The notes under the pieces were generated by a model. It saw nothing but the letters and a program-made list of their open reading frames with translations, was not told where the DNA came from and did not search any database. This document shows, piece by piece, positions 6,438 to 16,208 of a stretch of DNA of 45,822 nt. Numbering within the stretch: position 1 is the stretch's first letter; every line of letters starts with the position of its first letter. The translations under genes and the position numbers were made by a program. The stretch comes from Eubacterium sp. (GTDB lineage Bacteria; Bacillota; Clostridia; Oscillospirales; Acutalibacteraceae), in assembly GCA_022511225.1 (NCBI GenBank), contig JAFLRZ010000016.1, forward strand, positions 1 through 45,822, read 5' to 3'.

Positions 6438-7970
6438 TTATTTAACTTTAATTTTTTGAACTGTGCTGTAGCTGCCATAGATTTTAGACTTACCGTACTG
6501 CTTATATGCTCTGATTTTAACGTAATAAGTTTTGCCGGATTTAAGCCCATTTATTGTCTTGGATGCAGTTTTTATGCCGTCAACATTTACAGCAGTCTTA
6601 TTAGTAAATTTACTATTAGTGCTATAGACAATCTGATAGCCTTTACCTGATTTTACAGGATTCCACGTTAATTTAAAGTTTTCTTTGGTAGATGATATCT
6701 TTTTAACAGTGACTTTTGAAGGCTTAGCCTCGGACTGAATTATATAATACGAATATTTTGTTTCTTCCTTGGAAAAATCCCAATGCATCATCCATCCGTC
6801 GAAAAGGTACATTTTGCCTTTTTTAGAGGAGCGCGGTATACCGAAATAGTCTGTGCCTGTTTTATTACCTGTATAGCCCTGAAGCCTTGGGTCAAATATA
6901 TAAGGAGTTCCGGCAATATAGATAACAGGCCACTTATGCTCAGTCTTGGAGCCATTAGCATTTTTTACATAACCTGCTGCAAGATGAATATATTCATCAT
7001 ACGTTTTATTGCTATTCCAGAAAAGGTATGCAATACAAGTATTGAAGTTCATATTACAACCCATACAACTCCAGCCGTTGTCGGTATTGTGCTTAGAGTG
7101 CCAATTATATATTGCCTTGAATCTTTCGTATGTGGTTTTATACTTAGAAATATCTACACCGTTATTTGTGTATTCAAGAATCTTTTTTCTGCCGCTTGTA
7201 TCAGTCTTAATGGCGTTGAGCATTGACTTCATAGAAACGCCTTTTGTGATTTTAACTGATTTTACCGATGAATAGTAGCTGCAATATTTGTATGAATTAT
7301 TTAACTTATACGCGCAGACTTTAACGTAGTACTTTTTCTTTGCAAGACCGGAAATTGTTTTTGAAGTATTATTTGCACCGGATACAACAAGTGTGCAGGT
7401 TGTGGAATTATTGCTGATAGAAGATGAAGTTGAATACTTAATAATATATCCGCTTGCATCTGCAACCTTCTTCCACTTAATTTTCATTTTGCCTGCAGAA
7501 ACGTACTTTACGCTTGTTATTGAGGTTGCAGACGGTGCAGTGCTTGCAGAAACATAGATGCTCTTGGCGTAATACTTCTTGCCGTTTCTGAGCTTATATG
7601 GTCTGATAGCAAATTTATATGACGTACTTTTCTTAAGGTCGCAAACCCTGTAGGTTTTAGCAGAAATAGAAAGAAATTTAATACTCTCATACTTTTTGGT
7701 GTCGGTATTATATTTCAAAATCTGTATTCCGTCCACACCGTAATAGTGATAGCTATACGAAGCTTCCCAAGCCAGCTTAATAAATGTTGTGCCGACAAGT
7801 GATACTGAGCCCTTCATAAACGGTTCGGGATAATCTTCCATCTGCTCGCAGCCATCCTCATCAACATAAGTAAAAAAATCATCATCTGCTGCATAAGAAG
7901 TAAAATCAGCTCCGCCTATGCAGCCAACAATCATTACCAATGATAAAAAAATACTTAAAACCCTTTTCAT
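6438..7970 (-). CDS. Secreted Fn3-repeat protein with a transglutaminase-like cysteine peptidase domain
   Basis: The product is 510 residues. It has a signal peptide (residues 1-28, MKRVLSIFLSLVMIVG.., cut near SYAADDD). Two fibronectin type III-like repeats follow (about 50-145 and 150-240, each with the 'I.GL..GK.YYVKIRAYK' C-terminal pattern). A transglutaminase-like domain spans about 255-410, and a third Fn3-like repeat about 415-510. In the catalytic-like domain a Cys cluster (SCMGCNMNFNTCIAY), a His (TEHKWPVIYI) and an Asp (IFDPRLQGY) are in the usual Cys-His-Asp order. A role at the cell surface, such as cutting or crosslinking wall peptides, is plausible but unproven. There is no LPXTG anchor. 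A promoter of its own lies just upstream, inside the trpS stop region. The SD is AGGTG. Confidence 0.75.
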   Translation of the reverse strand: MKRVLSIFLSLVMIVGCIGGADFTSYAADDDFFTYVDEDGCEQMEDYPEPFMKGSVSLVGTTFIKLAWEASYSYHYYGVDGIQILKYNTDTKKYESIKFLSISAKTYRVCDLKKSTSYKFAIRPYKLRNGKKYYAKSIYVSASTAPSATSITSVKYVSAGKMKIKWKKVADASGYIIKYSTSSSISNNSTTCTLVVSGANNTSKTISGLAKKKYYVKVCAYKLNNSYKYCSYYSSVKSVKITKGVSMKSMLNAIKTDTSGRKKILEYTNNGVDISKYKTTYERFKAIYNWHSKHNTDNGWSCMGCNMNFNTCIAYLFWNSNKTYDEYIHLAAGYVKNANGSKTEHKWPVIYIAGTPYIFDPRLQGYTGNKTGTDYFGIPRSSKKGKMYLFDGWMMHWDFSKEETKYSYYIIQSEAKPSKVTVKKISSTKENFKLTWNPVKSGKGYQIVYSTNSKFTNKTAVNVDGIKTASKTINGLKSGKTYYVKIRAYKQYGKSKIYGSYSTVQKIKVK

Positions 7971-7991
7971 AACTATACACCTAAATTTGAA

Positions 7992-8019
7992 ATTATAATT
8001 TATTTTGCTAAAAATCCAA
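7992..8019 (-). promoter_or_regulatory. Promoter of the Fn3/transglutaminase-like gene
   Basis: The minus strand carries TTGGAT (8014-8019), a 16-base spacer and TATAAT (7992-7997). It overlaps the last codons of trpS and leaves a very short leader. The gene may also receive read-through from trpS. Confidence 0.5.
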
Positions 8020-9013
8020 TCTTTTTCATTGCCTTATCAAGTGTGCGCTGAGATACTCTCTGTGCGAGATCTGCACCCTTTGTCCACATATCCTGAAGAT
8101 ATGCTTTGTCGTTCATAAGCTCTTTGAATTTCTTTTGAACAGGCTCAAGCTCTGCGATAACCGCCTCGCCGACTTCTTTCTTGAAATCGCCGTAGCCCTT
8201 ACCTGCAAATTCAGACTCGATAGTGTCAAAGCTCTTTTGAGTAACAGCAGAATAAATTGTCATAAGATTATTTATTCCGTCTTTACCTTCTGCATAACGT
8301 ACAGACATTTCGCTGTCCGTAACAGCGCTTTTAAACTTTTTCATAATCACGTTAGGCTCGTCGGTAAGATAAATCGTACCCTTTGGGTTAGGGTCGGATT
8401 TGCTCATCTTCCTCGTGGGATCCTGAAGCGACATTACTCTTGCACCTGATTTCGGGAAATACGGCTCAGGAACTGTAAACACATTTCCGTAAACTCCATT
8501 AAATCGTTCCGCAATATCCCTTGCAATTTCAAGATGCTGCTTCTGGTCAGCACCGACAGGAACTATATCAGCCTGATATAGAAGAATGTCGGCAGCCATA
8601 AGGCAAGGATACGTAAAAAGTCCTGCATTTACGTTATCGGAATGCTGTTGTGATTTATCCTTAAACTGCGTCATTCTGTTTAGCTCGCCAAACTGAGTGT
8701 AGCAGTTAAGCAACCAGCCGAGCTGAGAATGCTGAGGAACGTGGGATTGTATAAATAATATACTCTTTTCAGGGTCGAGCCCTACGGCAATAAGCTGTGC
8801 GTAAAGCTCCATCGTCTGCTTTCTTAAGCTCTGCGGATCTTGTCTTACTGTAATTGAATGAAGGTCTGCAACACCGTATACGGTATCAAAATCCTCCTGA
8901 AACTGCGGCCATCCCTTCATTGCACCGAGGTAATTGCCAAGTGTCGGTACAGACGTAGGCTGGATAAGCGACAGACTTCTTTTCTTTCTTTGTGGTTTAT
9001 TTTCTTCGGACAT
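8000..9013 (-). CDS. trpS: Tryptophanyl-tRNA synthetase
   Basis: This is a class I aminoacyl-tRNA synthetase that charges tRNA-Trp. The 337-residue length fits bacterial TrpRS. The HIGH-equivalent motif is PTSVPTLGNYLGA and the KMSKS loop is RKMSKSDPN. The tryptophan pocket region GELNRMTQFKDK and the DILLYQAD segment are present. A basic lead-in (MSEENKPQRKKR) precedes the fold. The start at 9013 is chosen because TAGGAG lies eight bases upstream; a further in-frame ATG at 9034 overlaps the upstream gene. Only four bases separate it from the aminotransferase stop, so the two are co-translated. No T-box leader is present. Confidence 0.95.
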   Translation of the reverse strand: MSEENKPQRKKRSLSLIQPTSVPTLGNYLGAMKGWPQFQEDFDTVYGVADLHSITVRQDPQSLRKQTMELYAQLIAVGLDPEKSILFIQSHVPQHSQLGWLLNCYTQFGELNRMTQFKDKSQQHSDNVNAGLFTYPCLMAADILLYQADIVPVGADQKQHLEIARDIAERFNGVYGNVFTVPEPYFPKSGARVMSLQDPTRKMSKSDPNPKGTIYLTDEPNVIMKKFKSAVTDSEMSVRYAEGKDGINNLMTIYSAVTQKSFDTIESEFAGKGYGDFKKEVGEAVIAELEPVQKKFKELMNDKAYLQDMWTKGADLAQRVSQRTLDKAMKKIGFLAK

Positions 9014-9017
9014 AATG

Positions 9018-10208
9018 CTAACTCCTATATTCATTCGCTACCTCGCCGAGAGCCTTAATACCGTTAATAATGCCCTCTTTTGATGGTGTTGAAAAATTAA
9101 GTCTGATATATTGTGTTTTATCTGTATCGTTCATAAGGAAAGCGTTTCCGGGAACAACTGCTACCTTTTTATCAACAGCTTTCTTAACGAATTCGAGCAT
9201 ATCAACGTGCTCAGGAAGCTTGCACCAGATGAAGAGTCCGCCCTCAGGCTTGACATACTCTACAAAATCGCCGAGCTCCTTGTCGATACAACTGCACATA
9301 AGCTCAAGTCTTTCTTTGTAAATTCCTTGAATTTTCCTGATATGAGCATCAACGTCATAGTTTTTGAACCATTCATCAACAATCATCTGAGTAAGGCAGG
9401 AAGTGTGAACGTCGGAAGCCTGCTTGCCAACTGTCATTTTTGACGTAAGGCTCTTAGGGGCAACACAGTATGCAACACGGATACCGGGTGCCAGAATCTT
9501 TGAAAAAGAACCTGCGTATACAACGATTCCATCCTTATCAATAGACTTGATTGTAGGCAGCTTCTCTCCTGAAACTCTCAGGTCGCCGTACGGGTTATCC
9601 TCTAAAATAATGAGCCCGTGCTTTTTGGCAATAGAATACAGCTTCTCCCTCTTTTCAAGCGACATCGTTGCACCTGACGGATTTTGGAAGTTCGGAATCG
9701 TGTAGATGAATTTTGCATTTTCGGTTGACTCTATGATTTCTTCAAGAGCATCAACGTTCATACCGTCTGCTTCAACAGGAACACCCTTAAGCTTACAACC
9801 GTATGAGCGGAAGCAATTGAGGGAACCGATAAACGAAGGCTCCTCACATATGACTGTATCGCCCTCGTTACAAAGAACTTTTGTAACGAGATCCATTACC
9901 TGCGTTGCACCCGAAACAATTATTACGTCATCAAAATCCTGACCGATATTCTCACGCTCTTTCATCCACTGAGAAACAGTATCTCTCAGCGGAGCGTAAC
10001 CCTCGGACACGCCGTACTGAAGTGCATCAATCGGTCTGCTTTCGAGTATATTCTTAGCAATTGCACGCACCTCGTCAACTGGAAAAGCCTCAGGTGCAGG
10101 ATTACCTGCTGCAAGAGGGATAATTGAGGGATCTGCCGTAGCCTTAAGAATTTCTCTTATAGCACTTGGCTGAAGTGATGCGATTTTGTTTGAAAATTTG
10201 TATTCCAT
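9018..10208 (-). CDS. PLP-dependent aminotransferase, class I/II (MocR/2-aminoadipate transaminase-like)
   Basis: This 396-residue fold-type I aminotransferase has AAGNPAPEAFP at the substrate-binding N-terminus, LQYGVSEGYAPLRD, and VSGATQVMDLV for the phosphate. It also has YTIPNFQNPSG, EDNPYGDLR, the PLP lysine in GSFSKILAPGIR and the C-terminal Arg in YIRLNFSTP. The YxxPxxQNPSG signature is typical of aminotransferases related to LysN/Aro8 and the catalytic part of MocR regulators. There is no N-terminal wHTH, so it is an enzyme, not a regulator. Its position directly before trpS hints at aromatic amino acid transamination, but family members have broad specificity. Confidence 0.85.
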   Translation of the reverse strand: MEYKFSNKIASLQPSAIREILKATADPSIIPLAAGNPAPEAFPVDEVRAIAKNILESRPIDALQYGVSEGYAPLRDTVSQWMKERENIGQDFDDVIIVSGATQVMDLVTKVLCNEGDTVICEEPSFIGSLNCFRSYGCKLKGVPVEADGMNVDALEEIIESTENAKFIYTIPNFQNPSGATMSLEKREKLYSIAKKHGLIILEDNPYGDLRVSGEKLPTIKSIDKDGIVVYAGSFSKILAPGIRVAYCVAPKSLTSKMTVGKQASDVHTSCLTQMIVDEWFKNYDVDAHIRKIQGIYKERLELMCSCIDKELGDFVEYVKPEGGLFIWCKLPEHVDMLEFVKKAVDKKVAVVPGNAFLMNDTDKTQYIRLNFSTPSKEGIINGIKALGEVANEYRS

Positions 10209-10245
10209 TATTTTGTACCTGATTTCTTTAGTGCTGATTAATATA

Positions 10246-13200
10246 TTATATTATTTCATCTTGCTTAAGACATTCAACAAGTCTTTCGGTATTTCTGCCA
10301 TCGTAAAACTGAACAATCTCTCTGTATTTTTGAATAAACTCTTCACTCTGAGGATTGTCGTAGCTTCTTTGAATTGCCTCGGCAAGCCCGTCTGTATTGT
10401 AGAAGAATTCACCGTAAACACTTTCTTCATTAAGCATAAGTTTTGTCATTGGTCCGTACTGAGCAATACATTCATCTTTTTCTTCCCAGTAGAAGATTAC
10501 GCGGCTGCCACGGTAAAAAGCATCATAGGCAATCGAGGAATAGTCTGTAATAAGTATTCTTGCCTGCTTTAATATATCGTCATACTTAGCATCAACAACA
10601 ACCTTGCTTGCAAGTGAATCGGGAAGGCTTTTAAGCTCATTGAGAATAAGCGGATGCGGAAGAATTACAGCCTTGTCCTTAAGAGTTTCGGGAATGCTGT
10701 CATATATACGCATCATCATTTTGAAGTATGCTGTACCTGTAAAATTTTCTCTCGCAGAATTTATTTCCCACGGACGCCAAGTCGGCATAATGACAATCTT
10801 ATCTGCCGAATCAAGCATAATACTTCTGTCAAATTTAGGAAGTCCCGTAATATACAAATCCTCCGGAAGATGCCTTCCAAGCTTAGTAAAATGATCTGCC
10901 TCTGCTTGGGAGGAAACGACTACTCTGTACTTTCCGTTAAGCTTTTTTCTGGAGAACATATTTCTCGATTCGCTGTCGAGAGATACCATATACATTACAC
11001 CATGCTGAAGAAATACATAATTAATATTTCTGTCTGCAATTTTCTTAAGTGCAAACAGGTTAAAAAGCTTAAGGTCGATTGCATGAACCATAGCCTCGGT
11101 ACCTATAAAGGTCTTTGACTTAAAGAAGTAGAGGTAATGCTTAAAGGAATTTTTATAAAGAATATTTGAGCGATACTTTTTTGGAATAGTATCAAAATAT
11201 TCATAATTTTTGTCACATATAAAGTAAGCGTTATTATAACCCTCGTCAATGAGCTTTTCGAAAAGAACGCTTGCGCTTTCCTCATATTTTGAGGAATTCT
11301 TTTCAAAGAGAAGTACAAGCTTTTTTGCCTTTTTGCCCATCCAGAAATGCGAAATAACATATGCAAAAATCTGCTTTATTCTTTCTATAAGCTTATCAGA
11401 AGTTATAAACGATCTGACGTAAATATTAAGATTATTATTTGTTGATTGCCTGAATATTGCAACGGTGCTTGTTTTCTTGTCATGAAGCATAGTGCTTCGA
11501 AGACCAAGAAATCTGTTTCTCAAAATAGAAAGATAGTATATGTGACACTGCACAAGCTTTCCAAATTTATTCTTATAGCAAAGCATTGCCTTGTTGCTTG
11601 ACGGTAAGGAAAGTATCCTGTCAAGCGGCATACTGAAGGAATAAATGCCGAAATGATGCCTTGATTTTCTTTTCTTACTGCAAAGCATCTTAAATTCGCA
11701 GTTTTCCTCCCCTACCACAAGGAAGGTATCCTTCATTGCAATTTTGACAGGAGATGAAAACGAGAACAAGCTTACGCATTTAAGCCTTTTTGAAGAGGAC
11801 AAGTAAAGCGGAAGAATATTCTTCATTCTTGAATTTTTTCTATAGCTTGCATCTGCAAATTCAGTATCGAGGGCATAATTTGAATAATTATCATTTTCTT
11901 TTTGATAATTATCAACCTCTGCAAAGCCTGATGCTTTTTCAAAACGGTTTATATATTTTTCCCTCTCGTTAAAGCGCTTTGACGAAACGTAGAAATCACC
12001 GTGCTTTATGTACTCTTTTTCGCCGCTAAGACTTGAAAGGACACCCGCCATAGCAAAATCTCCGCAGGAGAAATCAATAACCTTTGCGGGATGAAGCTTA
12101 TAAAATCTGCTGTAAGCTTCGTGCTCAAAAAACTCACTCAGTGTTTTGGAGATTTTTGTTGAATGAAGTGTTCTGTGTTTGGCAATTTCTAACGCCTGCA
12201 TTGCACTGAACTGATATGCATTGAGCCCTCCAAGAAAGCCTGCAGTTCCTGAAAGAGATGAAATGAATTCAAGCTTTTCACTGCTGAGATTTTTCCTGAA
12301 ATTAACTACGCACTTGTATTTATCACTATGCTCTTCTATGAGTGCGCGCAGATTTTCAAACTGTTTCGGGTGCATATCGCCTGCATAAATAATGCAGATA
12401 TTATCAGGCTGATGATGCTTAGTAAGCTCAAATTTATCGGTAGTGCCGTTTACCATCATTTCAAAAATGTCACAGCACTGATTTACAGAGCCGTTCGGGC
12501 AATACTCACTCAAAAATTCTTCGCCCACATCAGCGGCATCCTTATTCATTTCAGCTACAACTTCTTCAACGCTTTCAACAATCGGGAAAGGAAGCTCCTC
12601 AAAAGGAATATATACTCCCCTCTTATCAAGATAATCCTTTTTGTCGTAAGCAAAAAGAATTATCTTCTTACCGGTTACTGAAAAATCGAAGAATACGCTT
12701 GAATAGTCTGTAATAAGACCGTCACAGGCATTAAGTATTTCGTAAGTGTCATAATCTTCGGAAAAGCTTTCGATATGCCTGTAATCACTGCAGTCAATAT
12801 CTGATGCTAAAAGAAAATGAAGATTTACAAGAAGAACGGTGTCATCATCAAGCAGTCTGTCAAAGCTGTCAAGAATTTGCTTCATTTTATCAAGCTGATG
12901 GCAAGTATCGGCAGTTCTGCCCGTACCCCTCCATGTCGGCATATAAGCAAAAAGCTTTTTTCCGCTGTAGCCGAGCTTTCTCTTCATATCAGCTGACTGC
13001 TCTTTATCGTATAAAATATAGTTTCTCGGATAATTTGCGACAAGCGACCTTCCGTTAAAAACATACTCAAGGTCATAATCCTTAAAAAATACGTTCTTTG
13101 TAAATTCATTTGGGAAGAGTGCATAGTCGCACATCATATAATTTTTTTGGATATTGGCAGGCGAGCCCGTATTTGACTTATCGGATTTTCCGAGAGTTTT

Positions 13201-13608
13201 AAGCGGGGTGCCGTGCCACGTGTTAAGAAATACCTGCTCCTTTCTTTTGCAGAAATAAGGCGGAAAAGAATTATCTGTCATAAGATACTTCGCCGTTGCA
13301 AGAAGCTTGCAGTATTCTCTTGAATTTCTTACGGCGAGTATCACACCCTCAAAGCCGTAAAAAGCCATTCTTGATTTAGCCTTTTCGAGAGTATTTTCTG
13401 TTACTACGTAAACAGTTTTATATTCACTCCAGCGTTTGTTCGTATTAAGTTCATTTAGCATAGAGAACATATTGCCGTTGATGTTAGTGCCCTGACCGCC
13501 CTCGAGCAGTACGAGCTTTTCATCAATCGGCAATTTAGAAAAAGCCAAATAATCGGGCTTTATTGCATCTTTTGCCTTTTTGATGCTTCTTTTTAGCCTT
13601 TTGAACAT
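10246..13608 (-). CDS. Large two-domain CDP-glycerol glycerophosphotransferase-family protein (TagF-like)
   Basis: At 1120 residues this is about twice the usual length for the family. The first transferase domain (about 40-390) has LNTWHGTPLKTLG (His132), DYALFPNEF, YMPTWRGTGR (about 222-231) and GLITDYSSVFFDF (about 297-309). A middle region (about 400-740) contains no clear motif. A second transferase domain (about 770-1110) has VFLQHGVMYM, IMPTWRPW and ILITDYSSIAYDAFYRGSRVIFYW. TagF-type enzymes polymerise glycerol phosphate from CDP-glycerol for teichoic acids or related polymers at the inner membrane face. The start is ATG 13608 with AAAGAGG upstream. Having two complete domains, each with catalytic motifs, suggests a bifunctional polymerase or two different linkages. 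The acceptor is unknown. Confidence 0.85.
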   Translation of the reverse strand: MFKRLKRSIKKAKDAIKPDYLAFSKLPIDEKLVLLEGGQGTNINGNMFSMLNELNTNKRWSEYKTVYVVTENTLEKAKSRMAFYGFEGVILAVRNSREYCKLLATAKYLMTDNSFPPYFCKRKEQVFLNTWHGTPLKTLGKSDKSNTGSPANIQKNYMMCDYALFPNEFTKNVFFKDYDLEYVFNGRSLVANYPRNYILYDKEQSADMKRKLGYSGKKLFAYMPTWRGTGRTADTCHQLDKMKQILDSFDRLLDDDTVLLVNLHFLLASDIDCSDYRHIESFSEDYDTYEILNACDGLITDYSSVFFDFSVTGKKIILFAYDKKDYLDKRGVYIPFEELPFPIVESVEEVVAEMNKDAADVGEEFLSEYCPNGSVNQCCDIFEMMVNGTTDKFELTKHHQPDNICIIYAGDMHPKQFENLRALIEEHSDKYKCVVNFRKNLSSEKLEFISSLSGTAGFLGGLNAYQFSAMQALEIAKHRTLHSTKISKTLSEFFEHEAYSRFYKLHPAKVIDFSCGDFAMAGVLSSLSGEKEYIKHGDFYVSSKRFNEREKYINRFEKASGFAEVDNYQKENDNYSNYALDTEFADASYRKNSRMKNILPLYLSSSKRLKCVSLFSFSSPVKIAMKDTFLVVGEENCEFKMLCSKKRKSRHHFGIYSFSMPLDRILSLPSSNKAMLCYKNKFGKLVQCHIYYLSILRNRFLGLRSTMLHDKKTSTVAIFRQSTNNNLNIYVRSFITSDKLIERIKQIFAYVISHFWMGKKAKKLVLLFEKNSSKYEESASVLFEKLIDEGYNNAYFICDKNYEYFDTIPKKYRSNILYKNSFKHYLYFFKSKTFIGTEAMVHAIDLKLFNLFALKKIADRNINYVFLQHGVMYMVSLDSESRNMFSRKKLNGKYRVVVSSQAEADHFTKLGRHLPEDLYITGLPKFDRSIMLDSADKIVIMPTWRPWEINSARENFTGTAYFKMMMRIYDSIPETLKDKAVILPHPLILNELKSLPDSLASKVVVDAKYDDILKQARILITDYSSIAYDAFYRGSRVIFYWEEKDECIAQYGPMTKLMLNEESVYGEFFYNTDGLAEAIQRSYDNPQSEEFIQKYREIVQFYDGRNTERLVECLKQDEII

Positions 13609-13631
13609 CAATTTGCCTCTTTTCTGCAAAA

Positions 13632-14744
13632 TCACTTAAGTAAAATAGTTATGAATTTTGCAAGAATTTCTGTATTATTAGTGCTTGTATTTTCAACGTA
13701 TTTTGATTTGAATTTGTACAGTGTATCGAGATTATAGTTGCCGATTCGTATTGCACTGCAAAGATCATCTGCGGTATCAAAAACGGCATCGGGCATTTCA
13801 CTGTACAGGTCGATATTAATGCCTCTGTTCCTGCAGTATTTTTCATAATCAGGAACAAAGAAGTAAAGCGGTTTCATTAGAATCGCCGCTTCAAAAGCAC
13901 AGGCAGAATAATCCGTAATGATTATATCGGCAATTTTCATAAGCTCTATGGTTGAATAATCACCGTTTACGGAAAATTCGCTTACTCTTTTGATATTTGA
14001 AAAAAGAGGGTGCGCACCGACAATAAGCTTATATTCATCCATCCCCTGCTTAAACTCATCCCTAAGAAGTCGGAAGGCCGAAGCCTCTGAATCTCTAAAG
14101 GTTGGGAGATAGAGAACTATTTTTTTGTCGGCAAGGTCGGGATTGTCTTTATAGAAGCGCAAGTTGACTCCCGTATCGGTAAGAAGCTCGTCAACTCTCG
14201 GAAGCGAGCAGATTTTGATTACACTGCTGTCATATCCAAAGCCTTGCATATAAAACTTTGCAGTTGCCTTGCTCGGAGCAATAATGTAGTCGTAATTTTT
14301 ATGCATACACATAGCATTACTGATTTTTTCATCTCTGCCCTCTTTGGTGCCGATGCTTTGAAGTCCAAACTTTTTTGTTGCACCGAGAGCGTGCCATATC
14401 TGAACTACTTTAAGTTCTTCCTTATGCTTAAGGCAGGAAACTGCAATTGAATACGTATCAACTATAGCAACCTTTGACGTGGCAAGGTAATACAAATCGC
14501 CTATAATTCCAAAGCAATATCTAAGGTACGCTTTCAACGAATTTTCCATCATACGAAGTCTGAAAATCTGCTGTGTGTCAGGACTGAGTTTAGCTAACTC
14601 CTGCTCGAGCAGCTTCATATCAAGGCTCTTTGTATTACTCTGTCGGGAAAGATAAACTATTCTGTTTTTAGTTTTTAAAAGCTTAAACGGAGCATAGATA
14701 ATTCCAAGTCCGAATTTTAACACTTCTATCAAAAACGTTTTCAT
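13632..14744 (-). CDS. CDP-glycerol glycerophosphotransferase-family protein (TagB-like)
   Basis: This single-domain, 370-residue member of the TagB/TagF family has the motifs in order: VVQIWHALGATKKFG, YIIAPSKATAKFYMQGFGY, VLYLPTFRDS and IIITDYSACAFEAAIL. A hydrophobic N-terminal stretch (about 5-25) can associate with membrane. TagB-type enzymes add the first glycerol phosphate to the lipid-linked disaccharide that TagF-type enzymes then extend, which fits its place directly upstream of the large TagF-like gene. It begins six bases after the glyA stop with no strong SD, so it probably depends on translational coupling to glyA. Confidence 0.8.
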   Translation of the reverse strand: MKTFLIEVLKFGLGIIYAPFKLLKTKNRIVYLSRQSNTKSLDMKLLEQELAKLSPDTQQIFRLRMMENSLKAYLRYCFGIIGDLYYLATSKVAIVDTYSIAVSCLKHKEELKVVQIWHALGATKKFGLQSIGTKEGRDEKISNAMCMHKNYDYIIAPSKATAKFYMQGFGYDSSVIKICSLPRVDELLTDTGVNLRFYKDNPDLADKKIVLYLPTFRDSEASAFRLLRDEFKQGMDEYKLIVGAHPLFSNIKRVSEFSVNGDYSTIELMKIADIIITDYSACAFEAAILMKPLYFFVPDYEKYCRNRGINIDLYSEMPDAVFDTADDLCSAIRIGNYNLDTLYKFKSKYVENTSTNNTEILAKFITILLK

Positions 14745-14750
14745 AAATTA

Positions 14751-16004
14751 TTACTCATAAAGCGGATATTTTGCACAAATTTCTGCAACACCCTTGGTGA
14801 TTTCATCCTTCTTGTTGTCAAAATCTGTAACTGCAAGATAAATGTACTGAGCAATCTTATCCATATCCTCAGTGTTAAGTCCTCTTGTTGTAGCTGCAGG
14901 AGTACCGATACGAACACCTGATGTTACGAATGGTGAAAGAGGCTCGTTGGGAACAGTGTTCTTATTAAGAGTGATATGAACCTCGTCAAGTCTGTTTTCA
15001 AGCTCTTTACCGTTTACGCCTGTGCCTCTGAGGTCAAGAAGGCAAAGGTGATTATCAGTACCGCCTGAAACGAGATTAAGTCCTCTGTCTGTAAGTCCTT
15101 TTGCGAGAGCTTTTGCATTATCAATGACTCTCTGCTGATATTCCTTAAATTCAGGCTTAAGAGCCTCACCGAAGCATACAGCCTTACCTGCGATAACGTG
15201 CATAAGAGGTCCGCCCTGTGTGCCCGGGAAAACTGCTGAATTAAGCTTTCTTGCAAGGTACTCGTTGTTGCAGAGGATAAGTCCGCCGCGAGGACCGCGA
15301 AGTGTTTTATGTGTTGTAGTTGTAACAACGTCTGCATATGGGATTGGGGACTGATGAAGTCCTGCTGCAACAAGACCTGCAATGTGTGCCATATCTACCA
15401 TAAACATAGCACCGTTAGCGTGAGCAATGTCAGCCATTGTCTTGAAATCAATCTCTCTCGGATAAGCAGATGCTCCTGCTACAACAAGCTTAGGCTTAAC
15501 CTTGTTAACCTGCTTTGCAAATTCCTTAAGGTCGATAAAACCGTTATCGTCAACGCCGTAAGGAATAAAGTTGAAATACTTACCGCTGATGTTTGCAGGA
15601 GAGCCGTGGGTAAGATGACCGCCGTTATCAAGACTCATACCCATTACGGTATCGCCGGGCTGAAGAAGCGCAAGATATACTGCAGTATTAGCCTGAGCAC
15701 CTGAATGAGGCTGAACGTTTGCATAGTTACATCCGAAAACCTCACAAGCTCTTTTGATGGCAATTTCTTCAACGACGTCAACAAACTGACATCCGCCGTA
15801 GTAACGCTTTGCAGGTAAGCCCTCTGCATATTTATTTGTAAGAACTGAGCCCATTGCTGCCATAACCTGTGGCGAAACAAGGTTTTCTGAAGCGATAAGC
15901 TCAATGTTTTCTCTCTGTCTGCCAAGCTCGAGAGCCATTGCATCTGCAACCTCTTTGTCTGTCTCAGCAACCTTTGCTATTGAATCATAATAGTCCTTAT
16001 ACAT
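14751..16004 (-). CDS. glyA: Serine hydroxymethyltransferase
   Basis: GlyA interconverts serine and glycine with tetrahydrofolate, feeding one-carbon metabolism. The 417-residue product has [14 protein letters not shown], the YYGGCQFVD segment, SGAQAN and [12 protein letters not shown]. It also has the PLP lysine in the signature [15 protein letters not shown]. Length and motifs match bacterial GlyA with nothing missing. ATG 16004 has CGGAGG nine bases upstream. It leads an apparent operon continuing into the TagB- and TagF-like genes, which is an unusual partner for glyA. Confidence 0.97.
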   Translation of the reverse strand: MYKDYYDSIAKVAETDKEVADAMALELGRQRENIELIASENLVSPQVMAAMGSVLTNKYAEGLPAKRYYGGCQFVDVVEEIAIKRACEVFGCNYANVQPHSGAQANTAVYLALLQPGDTVMGMSLDNGGHLTHGSPANISGKYFNFIPYGVDDNGFIDLKEFAKQVNKVKPKLVVAGASAYPREIDFKTMADIAHANGAMFMVDMAHIAGLVAAGLHQSPIPYADVVTTTTHKTLRGPRGGLILCNNEYLARKLNSAVFPGTQGGPLMHVIAGKAVCFGEALKPEFKEYQQRVIDNAKALAKGLTDRGLNLVSGGTDNHLCLLDLRGTGVNGKELENRLDEVHITLNKNTVPNEPLSPFVTSGVRIGTPAATTRGLNTEDMDKIAQYIYLAVTDFDNKKDEITKGVAEICAKYPLYE

Positions 16005-16039
16005 AGTAAAAATCCTCCGTATATAAAATTACACGCTAT

Positions 16040-16068
16040 ATATTACCATATTAGAACTCAAGTTACAA
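16040..16068 (-). promoter_or_regulatory. glyA operon promoter
   Basis: The minus strand has TTGTAA (16063-16068), a 17-base spacer and TAATAT (16040-16045). The predicted leader is about 30 bases, with no riboswitch. Confidence 0.65.
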
Positions 16069-16115
16069 TATTTTTACATATTTTTATTATATATTTTTAA
16101 TATTTATATTTATGA

Positions 16116-16148
16116 TAGTAATGGGAGGATAATATCCTCCCTACTATA
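16116..16148. repeat. Palindromic element between glyA and yebC
   Basis: GGGAGGAT (16123-16130) and ATCCTCCC (16134-16141) form a perfect stem with a three-base loop. It is extended by ATAGTA (from 16115) and TACTAT after a short bulge. No U-tract follows. A related, more degenerate copy lies at 6380-6402. Confidence 0.55.
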
Positions 16149-16208
16149 AATGCAAATGATTCAGCTCGTTTATACGCTTTTTCGGGAGTTTAATGATATA
16201 ATTAGGTC

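Noticed and set aside
9018-10208. MocR-type transcription regulator
   Set aside because: The PLP domain matches, but the protein starts directly with the aminotransferase fold and has no winged-helix domain.
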